A stretch of 64,000 nucleotides of DNA from Kluyvera sichuanensis. Lineage in GTDB: Bacteria; Pseudomonadota; Gammaproteobacteria; Enterobacterales; Enterobacteriaceae. A program made the position numbers and the translations under genes. Numbering within the stretch: position 1 is the first letter of the stretch; each line of letters opens with the position of its first letter. The stretch lies in contig NZ_JABBJF010000005.1 of assembly GCF_014218705.1 (NCBI RefSeq), forward strand, positions 124,001 through 188,000. Reading direction: 5' to 3'. Positions 10,104-18,494 of the stretch are shown in pieces. A model generated the notes under the pieces. That model did no database searches. It was not told the origin of the DNA and was given only the letters and a program-made list of their open reading frames with translations.

Positions 10104-10685
10104 ATGCAACGCTGTGGTTGGGTAAGTCAGGATCCGCTGTACATCGCGTATCACGACACTGAATGGGGCGTGCCCCAAAGGGATAACCAGGAGCTGTTTG
10201 AGATGATTTGTCTGGAAGGACAACAGGCCGGACTTTCCTGGATTACCGTACTGAAAAAACGCGAAAACTATCGCCATGCGTTTCACCATTTCGATCCGGT
10301 CAAGGTTGCCGCGATGACCGAAGCTGACGTGGAGCGACTGGTGCTGGATGCCGGTATCATTCGCCATCGGGGAAAAATTCAGGCCATTATCGGCAACGCT
10401 CGCGCCTTCCTGGCGATGGAAGCCAACGGCGAATCGTTTAATGATTTTGTCTGGTCGTTTGTTGATAACACCCCAATCGTCACCCAGGCCGCCGAACTGA
10501 GCGGCATTGCTACCTCAACGCCCGCCTCTGATGCGCTATCTAAGGCACTGAAAAAACGTGGCTTTAAGTTTGTTGGCACCACGATTTGTTATTCCTTCAT
10601 GCAAGCCTGTGGGCTGGTCAACGACCATGTCACCCACTGCTTCTGCCATCCTGGAGCTCAGCATGATAAGAAAATGGAACACTAG
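10104..10685 (+). CDS. tag: DNA-3-methyladenine glycosylase I
   Basis: Constitutive base-excision repair enzyme that removes 3-methyladenine. 193 residues (187 in E. coli). The zinc-site residues Cys4 and His17 are present at the N-terminus (MQRCGWVSQD...AYH) and the C-terminal His and Cys lie in HVTHCFCHPG. The catalytic-pocket glutamate is Glu38 in LEGQQAGLSW. The stop overlaps the start of yiaC by 23 bases, so the two are co-transcribed. Confidence 0.96.
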   Translation: MQRCGWVSQDPLYIAYHDTEWGVPQRDNQELFEMICLEGQQAGLSWITVLKKRENYRHAFHHFDPVKVAAMTEADVERLVLDAGIIRHRGKIQAIIGNARAFLAMEANGESFNDFVWSFVDNTPIVTQAAELSGIATSTPASDALSKALKKRGFKFVGTTICYSFMQACGLVNDHVTHCFCHPGAQHDKKMEH

Positions 10686-11109
10686 CCAGTTTGAACCGCT
10701 GTTGGGGCTGTGGCTGGAAAGCACCACCTACGCACACCCGTTTATCGCCCCCCAGTACTGGCAGGAGAGCCTGCCCATCGTGCGCGATACCTATCTCCCG
10801 GCGGCAGAAACCTGGGTCTTTGAGGAGGAGCAGCGGCTACAGGGGTTTGTCAGCGTGATTGAAGCAAGGTTCGTCGGCGCGCTGTTTGTCGCGCCGAACC
10901 GGCTCCACCACGGCATTGGTAGCGCGCTGCTGAGCGTCGTGAAGCAGCGCTTCTCCGAGCTCAGCCTGGAGGTGTATCAGAAAAACAGCCGGGCGGTGAA
11001 TTTCTATCACGCGCAGGGTTTCCGTATTCAGGACAGCGCGTGGCAGGATGAAACCCGGCATCCGACCTGGATTATGCATTGGCAGGCGGATCAAATGCCG
11101 TTAGCGTAA
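10663..11109 (+). CDS. yiaC: GNAT-family lysine acetyltransferase YiaC
   Basis: 148 residues from the ATG at 10663, preceded by CTGGAG; this start matches the 146-residue E. coli protein. An upstream in-frame ATG inside tag is rejected. It has the GNAT acetyl-CoA pyrophosphate loop [11 protein letters not shown] and the C-terminal NFYHAQGF motif. In E. coli YiaC acetylates protein lysines and affects motility. Its last 38 bp overlap the 3' end of the oppositely directed bisC. Confidence 0.92.
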   Translation: MIRKWNTSQFEPLLGLWLESTTYAHPFIAPQYWQESLPIVRDTYLPAAETWVFEEEQRLQGFVSVIEARFVGALFVAPNRLHHGIGSALLSVVKQRFSELSLEVYQKNSRAVNFYHAQGFRIQDSAWQDETRHPTWIMHWQADQMPLA

Positions 11110-13405
11110 GCGCTGGCCCTGCATATTTTTCAATCCAGGCCAGCGCCGTATTCCCCGCGCACCCGTTCCCCAGCCGCGAGCTGGGGATATCTTTGGTGAG
11201 AACATTCACCGCACCGTTTTTACAAATACCGTCCGCCTGAAGGTCTAAATCCGGCCATGCCCCTTCATGCAGGCAGATAACACCGGGCTTGATGTCCTCA
11301 CTCACCACCGCCCCCGCCAGCACCTGCCCGCGATGGTTCCAGACACGAACCAGATCGCCATCGTTAATCTGCCGGGCCTGCGCATCCTGTGGGTGCAGCG
11401 TTAGCGGCTCACGCCCAGCAACCGCATAGCGTTCACGCAGCGTAGTATGGTTAAGCTGGCTGTGCAGGCGATGCGCCGGATGGGCGGACAACAGCTGAAG
11501 CTGGCCCGGTTGCGCATTGCCGTGCCACTCGTCTGGCTCCAGCCACATCGGGTGCGGCGGACAGTCGGGATACTGGAAGCTGGCAATACGCTCGGAGTAG
11601 ATCTCAATTTTACCGCTTGGCGTTTTCAGCGGATTCGCCTGCGGATCGGCACGAAATGCGCCAAAGCGCACGAAGGCGGCGTTCTGCTCGCTCTCCGGCA
11701 TCTCAATCAATTCGTTGGCCTGCCAGAATTCAGCAAACGGCGGCAGCGTCACCTGCTGGCTGGCTCCGCGTTGCCCGGCAATGTGATAGAAGGTTTCCAG
11801 CCACTGCAGATCGCTTTTCCCTTCGGTAAATCGCGCGTGCCCACCGGTTTCCCAACGCTCGCTGAGGTCGGCAAACACCTCAAAATCATCGCGCGCTTCA
11901 TCACGCGGCATCACCACTCGCTTCATCGGCACCAGGTGCTGATTACTGTAATCGCCGGTCATGGTGAGGTCGTTGCGTTCAAACGAGGTGGTGGCGGGCA
12001 GCACGATATCGGCATGGCGCGCCGCTGCCGTCCAGTTGCATTCAGAAATGACGACCAGTTCTGGCTTTTGCCAGGCGCGAATCAGCCGGTTGGTGTCCTG
12101 ATGATGGGTAAAGTTGGCACCGCCGGCCCACCAGACGAAGCGGATATTCGGGAAGTGGCGATCCAATCCGTTATGCTGGTACGGCGCACCGGGGTTTTCC
12201 AGCGCCTCGACGATACGCGCTACCGGAATTTTATCAACGGCATCAACGCCATCTTTCACCGTGCCCTGCATGGATGCCAGCACCGCTGCGCGACGCGTCG
12301 GGTTACCACCGTTCGCAAAGTGGTAAGAGAGGCCAAAGCCGCCGCCCGGCGTACCGATCTGCCCCAGCATGGCGGCGAGCGTCACCAGCATCCAGTGCTT
12401 TTGCTCACCAAACTGCTGGCGCTGCATCCCCCAGCCAGACATCAACATGGTGGTATTTTTATGGAAGATTTCCGCCAGTTCACGAATTTTATCTGCGCTC
12501 ACACCACAAATCGCAGCCGCCCATTCAGCAGACTTCGGTTCATCGTCGCTTTTACCCAGCAGGTAATCGGCAAACGTCGGGAAACCGGTGGTGCAGCGCG
12601 ATAAAAAGTCGGTATCGTGCCAATTATTGACGACAAGCGTATGGGCGATGCCCAGCATCAGCGCCACGTCCGTGCCCATGTGTGGCGCAATCCACTCCAT
12701 TGACTCGCCGAAGAAGGCAACGGTTTCCGATCGCATCGGATCGATACAGATCAGGCGTTTACCGCTTTTACGCAGTTGTTCAAAATAGGGCAGACCCTGC
12801 TCGTCAGAAGCGTTCCAGGCAATTTTCAGCGTATTCATTGGGTTGGCGCTCCACAGCACCACCACGTCGGTGTGTTCCAGCACCATCGGCCAGCTGGTCT
12901 GCTGCTGATAGACCTCGTTGCCGCCCACCACGTGCGGCATGATCGCCTGTGCCGCGCCGGTGGAATAATCCCCCAGATGCCCCGTATAACCGCCCGCCAG
13001 GCTCATATAGCGCTGAAGTAGCGTCGCCGCTTTGTGCAATACGCCGTTTGAACGCCAGCCGTACGACCCCGCAAAAATGGACGACGGCCCGTAGCTTTCA
13101 CGAATACGGCGGTGCTGCTGGTCAATCAGCGTCAACGCCTCGTCCCAACTCACCCGCACAAACTCATCCTGACCGCGAACGCCTTGAGGACGGCTCGGCG
13201 ATGCCAGAAAGCCCTTACGCACCATCGGGTAGCGTACACGCGTTTTACTGTGCACCTGATCGCGGACCACGCTTTGCAGAGAATTGGTGAACGACGTTTT
13301 CAGCGCACCGCGTGAAGAGAGCACGCGCTCTCCGTCGGTCTCAACCCACATGGGGCCCCAGTGGGCGGCAGTCAGGATAGTTTTCGTGGTCGGTGAATGT
13401 GGCAA
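11072..13405 (-). CDS. bisC: Biotin sulfoxide / methionine sulfoxide reductase BisC
   Basis: Cytoplasmic molybdopterin enzyme of the DMSO-reductase family; it reduces biotin d-sulfoxide and free methionine-S-sulfoxide. The start chosen is the TTG at 13405, with CCGGGAG six bases upstream. It gives [18 protein letters not shown] and exactly 777 residues, the E. coli length. A longer frame from a TTG at 13462 would add 19 residues with no homologous counterpart. There is no twin-arginine signal, in keeping with a cytoplasmic enzyme. The Mo-ligand serine lies in GDYSTGAAQ; the C-terminal cofactor motif is [13 protein letters not shown]. Confidence 0.93.
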   Translation of the reverse strand: MPHSPTTKTILTAAHWGPMWVETDGERVLSSRGALKTSFTNSLQSVVRDQVHSKTRVRYPMVRKGFLASPSRPQGVRGQDEFVRVSWDEALTLIDQQHRRIRESYGPSSIFAGSYGWRSNGVLHKAATLLQRYMSLAGGYTGHLGDYSTGAAQAIMPHVVGGNEVYQQQTSWPMVLEHTDVVVLWSANPMNTLKIAWNASDEQGLPYFEQLRKSGKRLICIDPMRSETVAFFGESMEWIAPHMGTDVALMLGIAHTLVVNNWHDTDFLSRCTTGFPTFADYLLGKSDDEPKSAEWAAAICGVSADKIRELAEIFHKNTTMLMSGWGMQRQQFGEQKHWMLVTLAAMLGQIGTPGGGFGLSYHFANGGNPTRRAAVLASMQGTVKDGVDAVDKIPVARIVEALENPGAPYQHNGLDRHFPNIRFVWWAGGANFTHHQDTNRLIRAWQKPELVVISECNWTAAARHADIVLPATTSFERNDLTMTGDYSNQHLVPMKRVVMPRDEARDDFEVFADLSERWETGGHARFTEGKSDLQWLETFYHIAGQRGASQQVTLPPFAEFWQANELIEMPESEQNAAFVRFGAFRADPQANPLKTPSGKIEIYSERIASFQYPDCPPHPMWLEPDEWHGNAQPGQLQLLSAHPAHRLHSQLNHTTLRERYAVAGREPLTLHPQDAQARQINDGDLVRVWNHRGQVLAGAVVSEDIKPGVICLHEGAWPDLDLQADGICKNGAVNVLTKDIPSSRLGNGCAGNTALAWIEKYAGPALTLTAFDPPANA

Positions 13406-13571
13406 AGCGAGCTCCCGGATAGCTGATGCAGGTGGTTCGGCGACGTTGTGTTCATCGCTCAATGTTTTTTACAAAAAGACAAAATCTTCCGGGAATTTTC
13501 CCCGGTTTTGCACGTCATAATCAACCGCCACACCTGCCGTGGCAAAGAATAAAAAGGATTAAGGAAATAAG

Positions 13572-14231
13572 ATGAAAAAACGCATGCTCATGATTGCAGC
13601 CCTGGTTAGCGGCGCACTGGCCGTTTCCGGCTGTACCACCAACCCGTATACCGGCGAACAGGAAGCCAGCAAAACCGGCATTGGCGCAGGCCTCGGGACA
13701 CTCGTGGGCGCGGGTATCGGCGCACTGGCCTCGTCTAAGCACGATCGCGGCAAAGGCGCGCTGATTGGCGCGGCGGCCGGTGCAGCCGTTGGCGGTGGCG
13801 TGGGCTATTACATGGATGCACAGGAAGCCAAACTGCGTCAGAAAATGCAGGGGACCGGCGTGAGCGTCACGCGTAACGGCAATAATATCGTGCTGAACAT
13901 GCCAAACAACGTCACCTTCGACAGCTCCTCTTCCACCCTCAAACCCGCAGGGGCTAACACTTTGACCGGTGTAGCAATGGTGCTGAAAGAGTATGAGAAA
14001 ACCGCGGTGAACGTGGTCGGCTATACCGACAGCACCGGCAGCCAGCAGTTGAACATGACGCTGTCGCAACAGCGCGCTGACTCCGTTGCCAGCTCGCTTA
14101 TCACCCAGGGCGTGGCCGCTGCTCGTATCCGGACTTCCGGCATGGGCCCGGCGAATCCTATCGCCAGTAACAGCACCGCGGAAGGCAAAGCGCAGAACCG
14201 TCGCGTAGAAATCACCTTAAGCCCGCAGTAA
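13572..14231 (+). CDS. yiaD: OmpA-family outer-membrane lipoprotein YiaD
   Basis: 219 residues, as in E. coli. The lipobox LAVSGC puts the acylated cysteine at residue 21. Next come two glycine-zipper segments (about residues 37-83: GAGLGTLVGAGIGAL and GALIGAAAGAAVGGGVGY), then an OmpA-like peptidoglycan-binding domain (about 110-219) with GYTDSTGSQQLNMTLSQQRA and the terminal NRRVEI. In E. coli it is a multicopy suppressor of a bamD defect. It has its own terminator downstream. Confidence 0.95.
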   Translation: MKKRMLMIAALVSGALAVSGCTTNPYTGEQEASKTGIGAGLGTLVGAGIGALASSKHDRGKGALIGAAAGAAVGGGVGYYMDAQEAKLRQKMQGTGVSVTRNGNNIVLNMPNNVTFDSSSSTLKPAGANTLTGVAMVLKEYEKTAVNVVGYTDSTGSQQLNMTLSQQRADSVASSLITQGVAAARIRTSGMGPANPIASNSTAEGKAQNRRVEITLSPQ

Positions 14232-14239
14232 CGCCCTGA

Positions 14240-14272
14240 CCGGACAGGACGCTTTCCCTGTCCGGTTTCTTC
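14240..14272 (+). terminator. Terminator after yiaD
   Basis: Perfect 9-bp stem CCGGACAGG / CCTGTCCGG followed by TTTCTT, starting 9 bp after the yiaD stop. Confidence 0.8.
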
Positions 14273-14368
14273 CCACCCCATTTTCAGGACTGGTACTTTT
14301 CGCCCCGCTGTGGGATTGTTAAGCCTGCTAACGATCAACACTTCCCTCTTCAACCCATGGAGATACCC

Positions 14369-15343
14369 ATGAAGCCGTCCGTTATTCTCTACAAAGCCCT
14401 GCCTGATGATTTGTTACAACGCCTGAACGATCATTTCACCGTCACCCGCGTACCCAACCTGCACCCGGAGACTGTGCAACAGCACGCCGAGGCGTTCGCC
14501 AATGCCGAAGGGCTGTTGGGCTCGAGTGAAACCGTTGATACTGCTTTGTTAGAGAAGATGCCGAAGCTGCGCGCCACCTCCACCATCTCCGTGGGCTATG
14601 ACAATTTCGATGTCGAGGCGCTAAACGCTCGTCGCGTTCTGCTGATGCACACGCCGACGGTGCTCACCGAAACCGTGGCCGATACGCTGATGACGCTGGT
14701 ATTAAGCTCCGCCCGTCGCGTGGTGGAAGTGGCTGAGCGTGTCAAAGCAGGCGAGTGGAAGCAGGGGATTGGCCCAGACTGGTTCGGCATCGACGTACAC
14801 CACAAGACGTTGGGGATTGTCGGGATGGGGCGTATTGGTATGGCCCTCGCCCAACGCGCGCATTTCGGCTTCAACATGCCGATTCTCTACAACGCACGAC
14901 GCCACCACCCGCAGGCGGAAGAGCGCTTTAATGCCCGTTACTGTGATTTAAATACGCTGCTGGAAGAAGCCGATTTTGTCTGCCTGATCCTGCCGCTAAG
15001 CGAAGAAACGCACCACCTGTTCGGCGCCGAGCAGTTTGCCCGAATGAAATCTTCCGCCATCTTTATCAACGCCGGCCGTGGCCCGGTGGTGGATGAAAAG
15101 GCACTCATTGCCGCGCTACAAAACGGTGAGATCCACGCCGCCGGGCTGGACGTATTTGAGCAAGAGCCGCTGCCGGTAGACTCCCCACTGCTGAAGTTGC
15201 CTAATGTGGTGGCGTTACCGCATATCGGTTCCGCGACGCATGAGACCCGCTACAACATGGCGGCCTGCGCGGTGGATAACCTGATTGATGCGCTGAAGGG
15301 GAACGTTGAGAAGAACTGCGTGAACCCGCAGATTGCGGGGTAA
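14369..15343 (+). CDS. ghrB: Glyoxylate/hydroxypyruvate/2-ketogluconate reductase B
   Basis: NADPH-dependent D-2-hydroxyacid dehydrogenase; it reduces glyoxylate to glycolate, hydroxypyruvate to D-glycerate, and 2-ketogluconate to gluconate. The ATG at 14369 (GGAG seven bases upstream) gives 324 residues, as in E. coli; an ATG four codons earlier overlaps that ribosome site and is rejected. The nucleotide-binding motif is [13 protein letters not shown]. The catalytic Arg, Glu and His lie in [21 protein letters not shown] and LPHIGSAT. Confidence 0.95.
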   Translation: MKPSVILYKALPDDLLQRLNDHFTVTRVPNLHPETVQQHAEAFANAEGLLGSSETVDTALLEKMPKLRATSTISVGYDNFDVEALNARRVLLMHTPTVLTETVADTLMTLVLSSARRVVEVAERVKAGEWKQGIGPDWFGIDVHHKTLGIVGMGRIGMALAQRAHFGFNMPILYNARRHHPQAEERFNARYCDLNTLLEEADFVCLILPLSEETHHLFGAEQFARMKSSAIFINAGRGPVVDEKALIAALQNGEIHAAGLDVFEQEPLPVDSPLLKLPNVVALPHIGSATHETRYNMAACAVDNLIDALKGNVEKNCVNPQIAG

Positions 15344-15349
15344 AACGAT

Positions 15350-15374
15350 GCTGCCCGGCATCGCGCCGGGCAGC
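15350..15374. terminator. Bidirectional hairpin between ghrB and yiaF
   Basis: Perfect 10-bp stem GCTGCCCGGC / GCCGGGCAGC lying between two converging genes. It has no clear T-run on either side, so termination is inferred from position and stem strength. Confidence 0.6.
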
Positions 15375-15382
15375 CATAATGC

Positions 15383-16093
15383 TTATCTGGTAGCGTTAAC
15401 TGCCGCGGTCCACGCCTGGCTAAACGCCTGGTGCTGTGCCGCCAATGGGCCAATCAGCGAATTGTACTGACTTGCCTGCTGTGAAGTTGGGAACTGGATA
15501 CCGTTCGCCACGAAGCTCACCTGAGTACCCTGCTGCGCAACAAAATCACCCACTTGCACCAGCTGCTGAGTGAACACCTGCGCGGCTGGGATCAGCGGCT
15601 GCAGCGCATCGGACGGGCCGGTCACGACTTTGCTGTACACCTGATCAAACACCGGCTTCAGGTCATCGGCCTGTTTCAGCGCAGCATGCGCGGCATCAGC
15701 CTGCATTTTCGCATTCTGCAGCTGCTGGCTCAGCACGCCCAGTGAACCATTAGCCTGACGCAGCGGCTCGCGCTGGGTCATGTAATCCTGCGGCACGCGA
15801 ATCGCGTTAACGCTATCAACAACCGGACGCAAACCTGCATCCATCGCCTGGCTTACCTGCTGTGAGTAGCCATAAATAACGGCGTAGTCGGAAACAAAAG
15901 GACCGAACTGTTTTTTCTGGTCAGCGGTCAACGTCGGCAGGCGTTCACCGCCGCGCATAACGGTATTCTGCAGGAAATCGACGAATGCTTTACGCTGATC
16001 GCCTTCCTTATCAAAACACCCACTCAGGCTAACCACCATTAATAACGCCGCAACAGGCGCAAACCAGCGAGAGCAGGACTTTCCTGTCGCCAT
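15383..16093 (-). CDS. yiaF: DUF3053 lipoprotein YiaF
   Basis: 236 residues from the ATG at 16093, the E. coli length. A second ATG two codons upstream lies only one base from the AAGGAG ribosome site, so the inner start fits better. The lipobox SLSGC places the modified cysteine at residue 26. The remainder is Gln/Ala-rich and probably helical (QQLQNAKMQADAAHAAL). The function is unknown. It faces ghrB tail to tail. Confidence 0.9.
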   Translation of the reverse strand: MATGKSCSRWFAPVAALLMVVSLSGCFDKEGDQRKAFVDFLQNTVMRGGERLPTLTADQKKQFGPFVSDYAVIYGYSQQVSQAMDAGLRPVVDSVNAIRVPQDYMTQREPLRQANGSLGVLSQQLQNAKMQADAAHAALKQADDLKPVFDQVYSKVVTGPSDALQPLIPAAQVFTQQLVQVGDFVAQQGTQVSFVANGIQFPTSQQASQYNSLIGPLAAQHQAFSQAWTAAVNATR

Positions 16094-16512
16094 TTTCATA
16101 CTCCTTCAGCCAAAAAAAGCGCAAACCGGCACACGCGTGCCTAACGGTGACAAGGATAGTCCAGAGCCGCGCCGCAAGATACCTTTTTCATACGTTCTCC
16201 GGCGGTTACCGAAAAATGTTAACGAGCTGTTGCATCCATCACATTTATCGTCGTGAAAACCCGGTACAAAAAAAGGATTAACACTATGATATAGAACCAT
16301 TTTTCATCTACTAACAAGCCAATTCATCACGGATAGCGCGATAATCGCACACTTCCTGACCACGGCAGATTGTTGTCCTGCGGCATAAGTGATTTTATTT
16401 AACGAACGATTAACGACAAAACGTTCGATAATCGCCCAAATACCTCAATACCGACGAAGAAGATAAGCGTTGAAAAAACCACTTCTTTGCACCGATTAGC
16501 AGGAATTACCGC
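16094..16512. promoter_or_regulatory. Divergent intergenic region yiaF / MFS carrier, with inverted repeat
   Basis: A 419-bp gene-free stretch. The only structure I can point to is the inverted repeat CGAACG (16403-16408), 13 bp, CGTTCG (16422-16427), ending about 86 bp before the MFS start. It is a candidate operator for an unknown regulator. No promoter hexamers were assigned. Confidence 0.4.
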
Positions 16513-17886
16513 ATGACAACACAGACAACAACGGATATTCAGGCTTTTATCAACCGCCACCCCTTCTCAAAGTACCAGTGGATGATTTTGGTGCTGTGCT
16601 TTGTGACCGTCGCGCTGGACGGCTTCGATACCGCCATTATCGGCTTTATTGCGTCCGACCTGGTTCAGGAATGGGGCGTGCAGAAATCTGACCTCGGCCC
16701 GGTGATGAGCGCCGCGCTGGTGGGACTTGCCGTCGGCGCGCTGACCGCAGGGCCGATGGCCGACCGCATTGGCCGCAAAAAGGTGCTGGTGCTGTCGATT
16801 CTGGTCTTTGGCGGCTTCAGCCTGATTACCGCCTTCGCAACCTCGCTGACGCAGCTGACGGTTTTGCGCTTCTTAACCGGCTTAGGGCTTGGTGCCGCCA
16901 TGCCTAACGCCGCAACGTTAATGAGCGAATACGCGCCGGAGCGCCGCCGCGCGCTGATGGTTAACCTGATGTTCGTCGGCTTCCCGATTGGTTCATCAAT
17001 GGGCGGCTTTATCTCCGCATGGATGATCCCGCATTACGGCTGGCAGAGCGTACTGGTGCTGGGCGGCGTGATGCCGCTGGCGCTGGCGGTCGCGTTAATT
17101 TTCCTGCTGCCGGAGTCGGCCCGTTATCTGGCGGTCAAAAACCGCTCTCAGCAGCAGATTAGCAATATTCTGCGCCGCATTGCCGCGCTGCCCGAGAACA
17201 CGCGCTTTGTCCTGCAGGAGGCGGGCCAGGTCAAAGAGCAGTCGGCGCTGGGGGTCATTTTCTCGCCGCGCTACCTGGTGGGTACCATCATGCTGTGCCT
17301 GACCTACTTTATGGGCCTGCTGATCTTCTATCTGCTGACCAGCTGGTTACCGCTGCTGATCCGTGAGACCGGCGCGACGCTGAGCCAGGCTTCCGTCATC
17401 ACCGCATTGTTCCCGCTCGGTGGAGGCATTGGCGTGCTGGTGCTGGGCGCGCTGATGGACAAAATCAACCCAAACAAAGTGGTGGCGGTAGGCTACCTGC
17501 TAACTGGCATCTTTGTCTGCCTGGTGGGCTTCTCAACCAGCAACCTGGTGCTGATGGGCGTGATGGTGTTTATCGCGGGGACGATTATGAACGGCGCACA
17601 GTCCTCGATGCCAGCGCTGGCGGCCGGCTTTTATCCAACCCAGGGACGTGCAACTGGCGTGGCCTGGATGCTGGGCCTGGGGCGCTTCGGCGGGATCCTC
17701 GGTGCCTTCAGCGGCGCTTTCCTGATGCAGGCCGAGCTGTCGTTTAAGACCATTTTTGCCCTGCTGGCGATCCCCGCAGTGCTGTCGGCCATCGCGCTAA
17801 TGGTGAAGTACGCGGCCGGTAAAAATCAGCAGAATCAAAGCGACAACGCAGCGACAACGCTGCCTGAATCGGCGCAAAAGGTCTGA
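16513..17886 (+). CDS. MFS transporter, aromatic acid:H+ symporter type
   Basis: 457 residues with 12 predicted membrane spans. The helix-1 motif VALDGFDTAIIGF has the DGFD signature of the aromatic acid:proton symporter family (PcaK, BenK, MhpT). The loop 2-3 motif is GPMADRIGRKKVLVLS and the helix-5 motif LMFVGFPIGSSMGG. The likely substrate is a hydroxylated benzoate or phenylpropanoid, but it cannot be read from sequence. No catabolic genes adjoin it. It occupies the slot where K-12 has yiaG, between yiaF and cspA, and has its own strong terminator, so it is a single-gene unit and probably acquired. Confidence 0.85.
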   Translation: MTTQTTTDIQAFINRHPFSKYQWMILVLCFVTVALDGFDTAIIGFIASDLVQEWGVQKSDLGPVMSAALVGLAVGALTAGPMADRIGRKKVLVLSILVFGGFSLITAFATSLTQLTVLRFLTGLGLGAAMPNAATLMSEYAPERRRALMVNLMFVGFPIGSSMGGFISAWMIPHYGWQSVLVLGGVMPLALAVALIFLLPESARYLAVKNRSQQQISNILRRIAALPENTRFVLQEAGQVKEQSALGVIFSPRYLVGTIMLCLTYFMGLLIFYLLTSWLPLLIRETGATLSQASVITALFPLGGGIGVLVLGALMDKINPNKVVAVGYLLTGIFVCLVGFSTSNLVLMGVMVFIAGTIMNGAQSSMPALAAGFYPTQGRATGVAWMLGLGRFGGILGAFSGAFLMQAELSFKTIFALLAIPAVLSAIALMVKYAAGKNQQNQSDNAATTLPESAQKV

Positions 17887-17932
17887 TATTTGACCCCGGC
17901 AGTGCGCTGCCGGGGTCAAATAACGTTTTTTT
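17887..17932 (+). terminator. Terminator after the MFS carrier gene
   Basis: A perfect 16-bp stem from TATTTGACCCCGGCAG, pairing 17887-17902 with 17907-17922, and a run of seven T at 17926-17932. Confidence 0.92.
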
Positions 17933-18071
17933 ACAAACCGCTCACAAGTATCAACAATCATTACTTATCAATCAATTACGAATCAATACCAATGCTAAAA
18001 CCCCAGGGGCTTTGTAATTTATCCGTAGATAACGTTTGCTTTTGCGATAAGAAGTATGCGTTAATACGTCC

Positions 18072-18227
18072 ACGGTTTGACATACAGACCACAAAGCAGT
18101 TGAGTAAAGCAGTTCCCTTCAAGGTTATCCATTGGTACCCCTCGTAGTGACATTTCCTTTACGCTTTAAATTCTGTAAAGCATGCCATATCGCCGTAAGG
18201 CTCAATTAATTTTTAAAGGTAATTTCT
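18072..18227 (+). promoter_or_regulatory. cspA cold-shock 5' leader with cold box
   Basis: The approximately 156-nt leader from the expected start ACGGTTTGAC at 18072 matches the E. coli cspA thermosensor leader closely. It includes a cold box TGACATACAGA (18078-18088; one change from the E. coli TGACGTACAGA) and TATCGCCG(T)AAGG before the start. In E. coli this RNA refolds in the cold to expose the start and becomes stable. A -10-like TTAATA lies at 18061-18066. Confidence 0.88.
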
Positions 18228-18440
18228 ATGTCCGGTAAAATGACTGGTATCGTAAAATGGTTCAACGCTGATAAAGGTTTCGGCTTCATCACTCCTGACG
18301 ATGGTTCTAAAGACGTGTTCGTACACTTCTCTGCTATCCAGAACGATGGCTACAAATCTCTGGACGAAGGTCAGAAAGTTTCCTTCACCATCGAGAACGG
18401 CGCTAAAGGCCCAGCAGCTGGCAACGTAACTTCCCTGTAA
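18228..18440 (+). CDS. cspA: Major cold-shock protein CspA
   Basis: 70-residue cold-shock-domain RNA chaperone and transcription antiterminator. RNP1 KGFGFITP and RNP2 VFVHFSAI are both intact. It reads [20 protein letters not shown] and is nearly identical to E. coli CspA. The ribosome site TAAAGGTAA is nine bases upstream. Position after yiaF and before glyS is conserved. Confidence 0.97.
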   Translation: MSGKMTGIVKWFNADKGFGFITPDDGSKDVFVHFSAIQNDGYKSLDEGQKVSFTIENGAKGPAAGNVTSL

Positions 18441-18460
18441 GTTAACGCCGCTAAGAATTG

Positions 18461-18492
18461 AAAATCCCTGCCCTATGGCGGGGATTTTTTTT
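18461..18492 (+). terminator. cspA terminator
   Basis: Stem AAAATCCCTGCC / GGCGGGGATTTT with a CTAT loop and a T-run, 20 bp after the cspA stop. Confidence 0.9.
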
Positions 18493-18494
18493 AT

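Noticed and set aside
11447-12604. Long open frame on the plus strand opposite bisC
   Set aside because: It mirrors the high-GC codon pattern of bisC, has no ribosome site and no recognisable domains; bisC is clearly the real gene.
17890-18147. 85-codon open frame before cspA
   Set aside because: It covers the MFS terminator, the cspA promoter and most of the conserved cspA leader; no coding signature.
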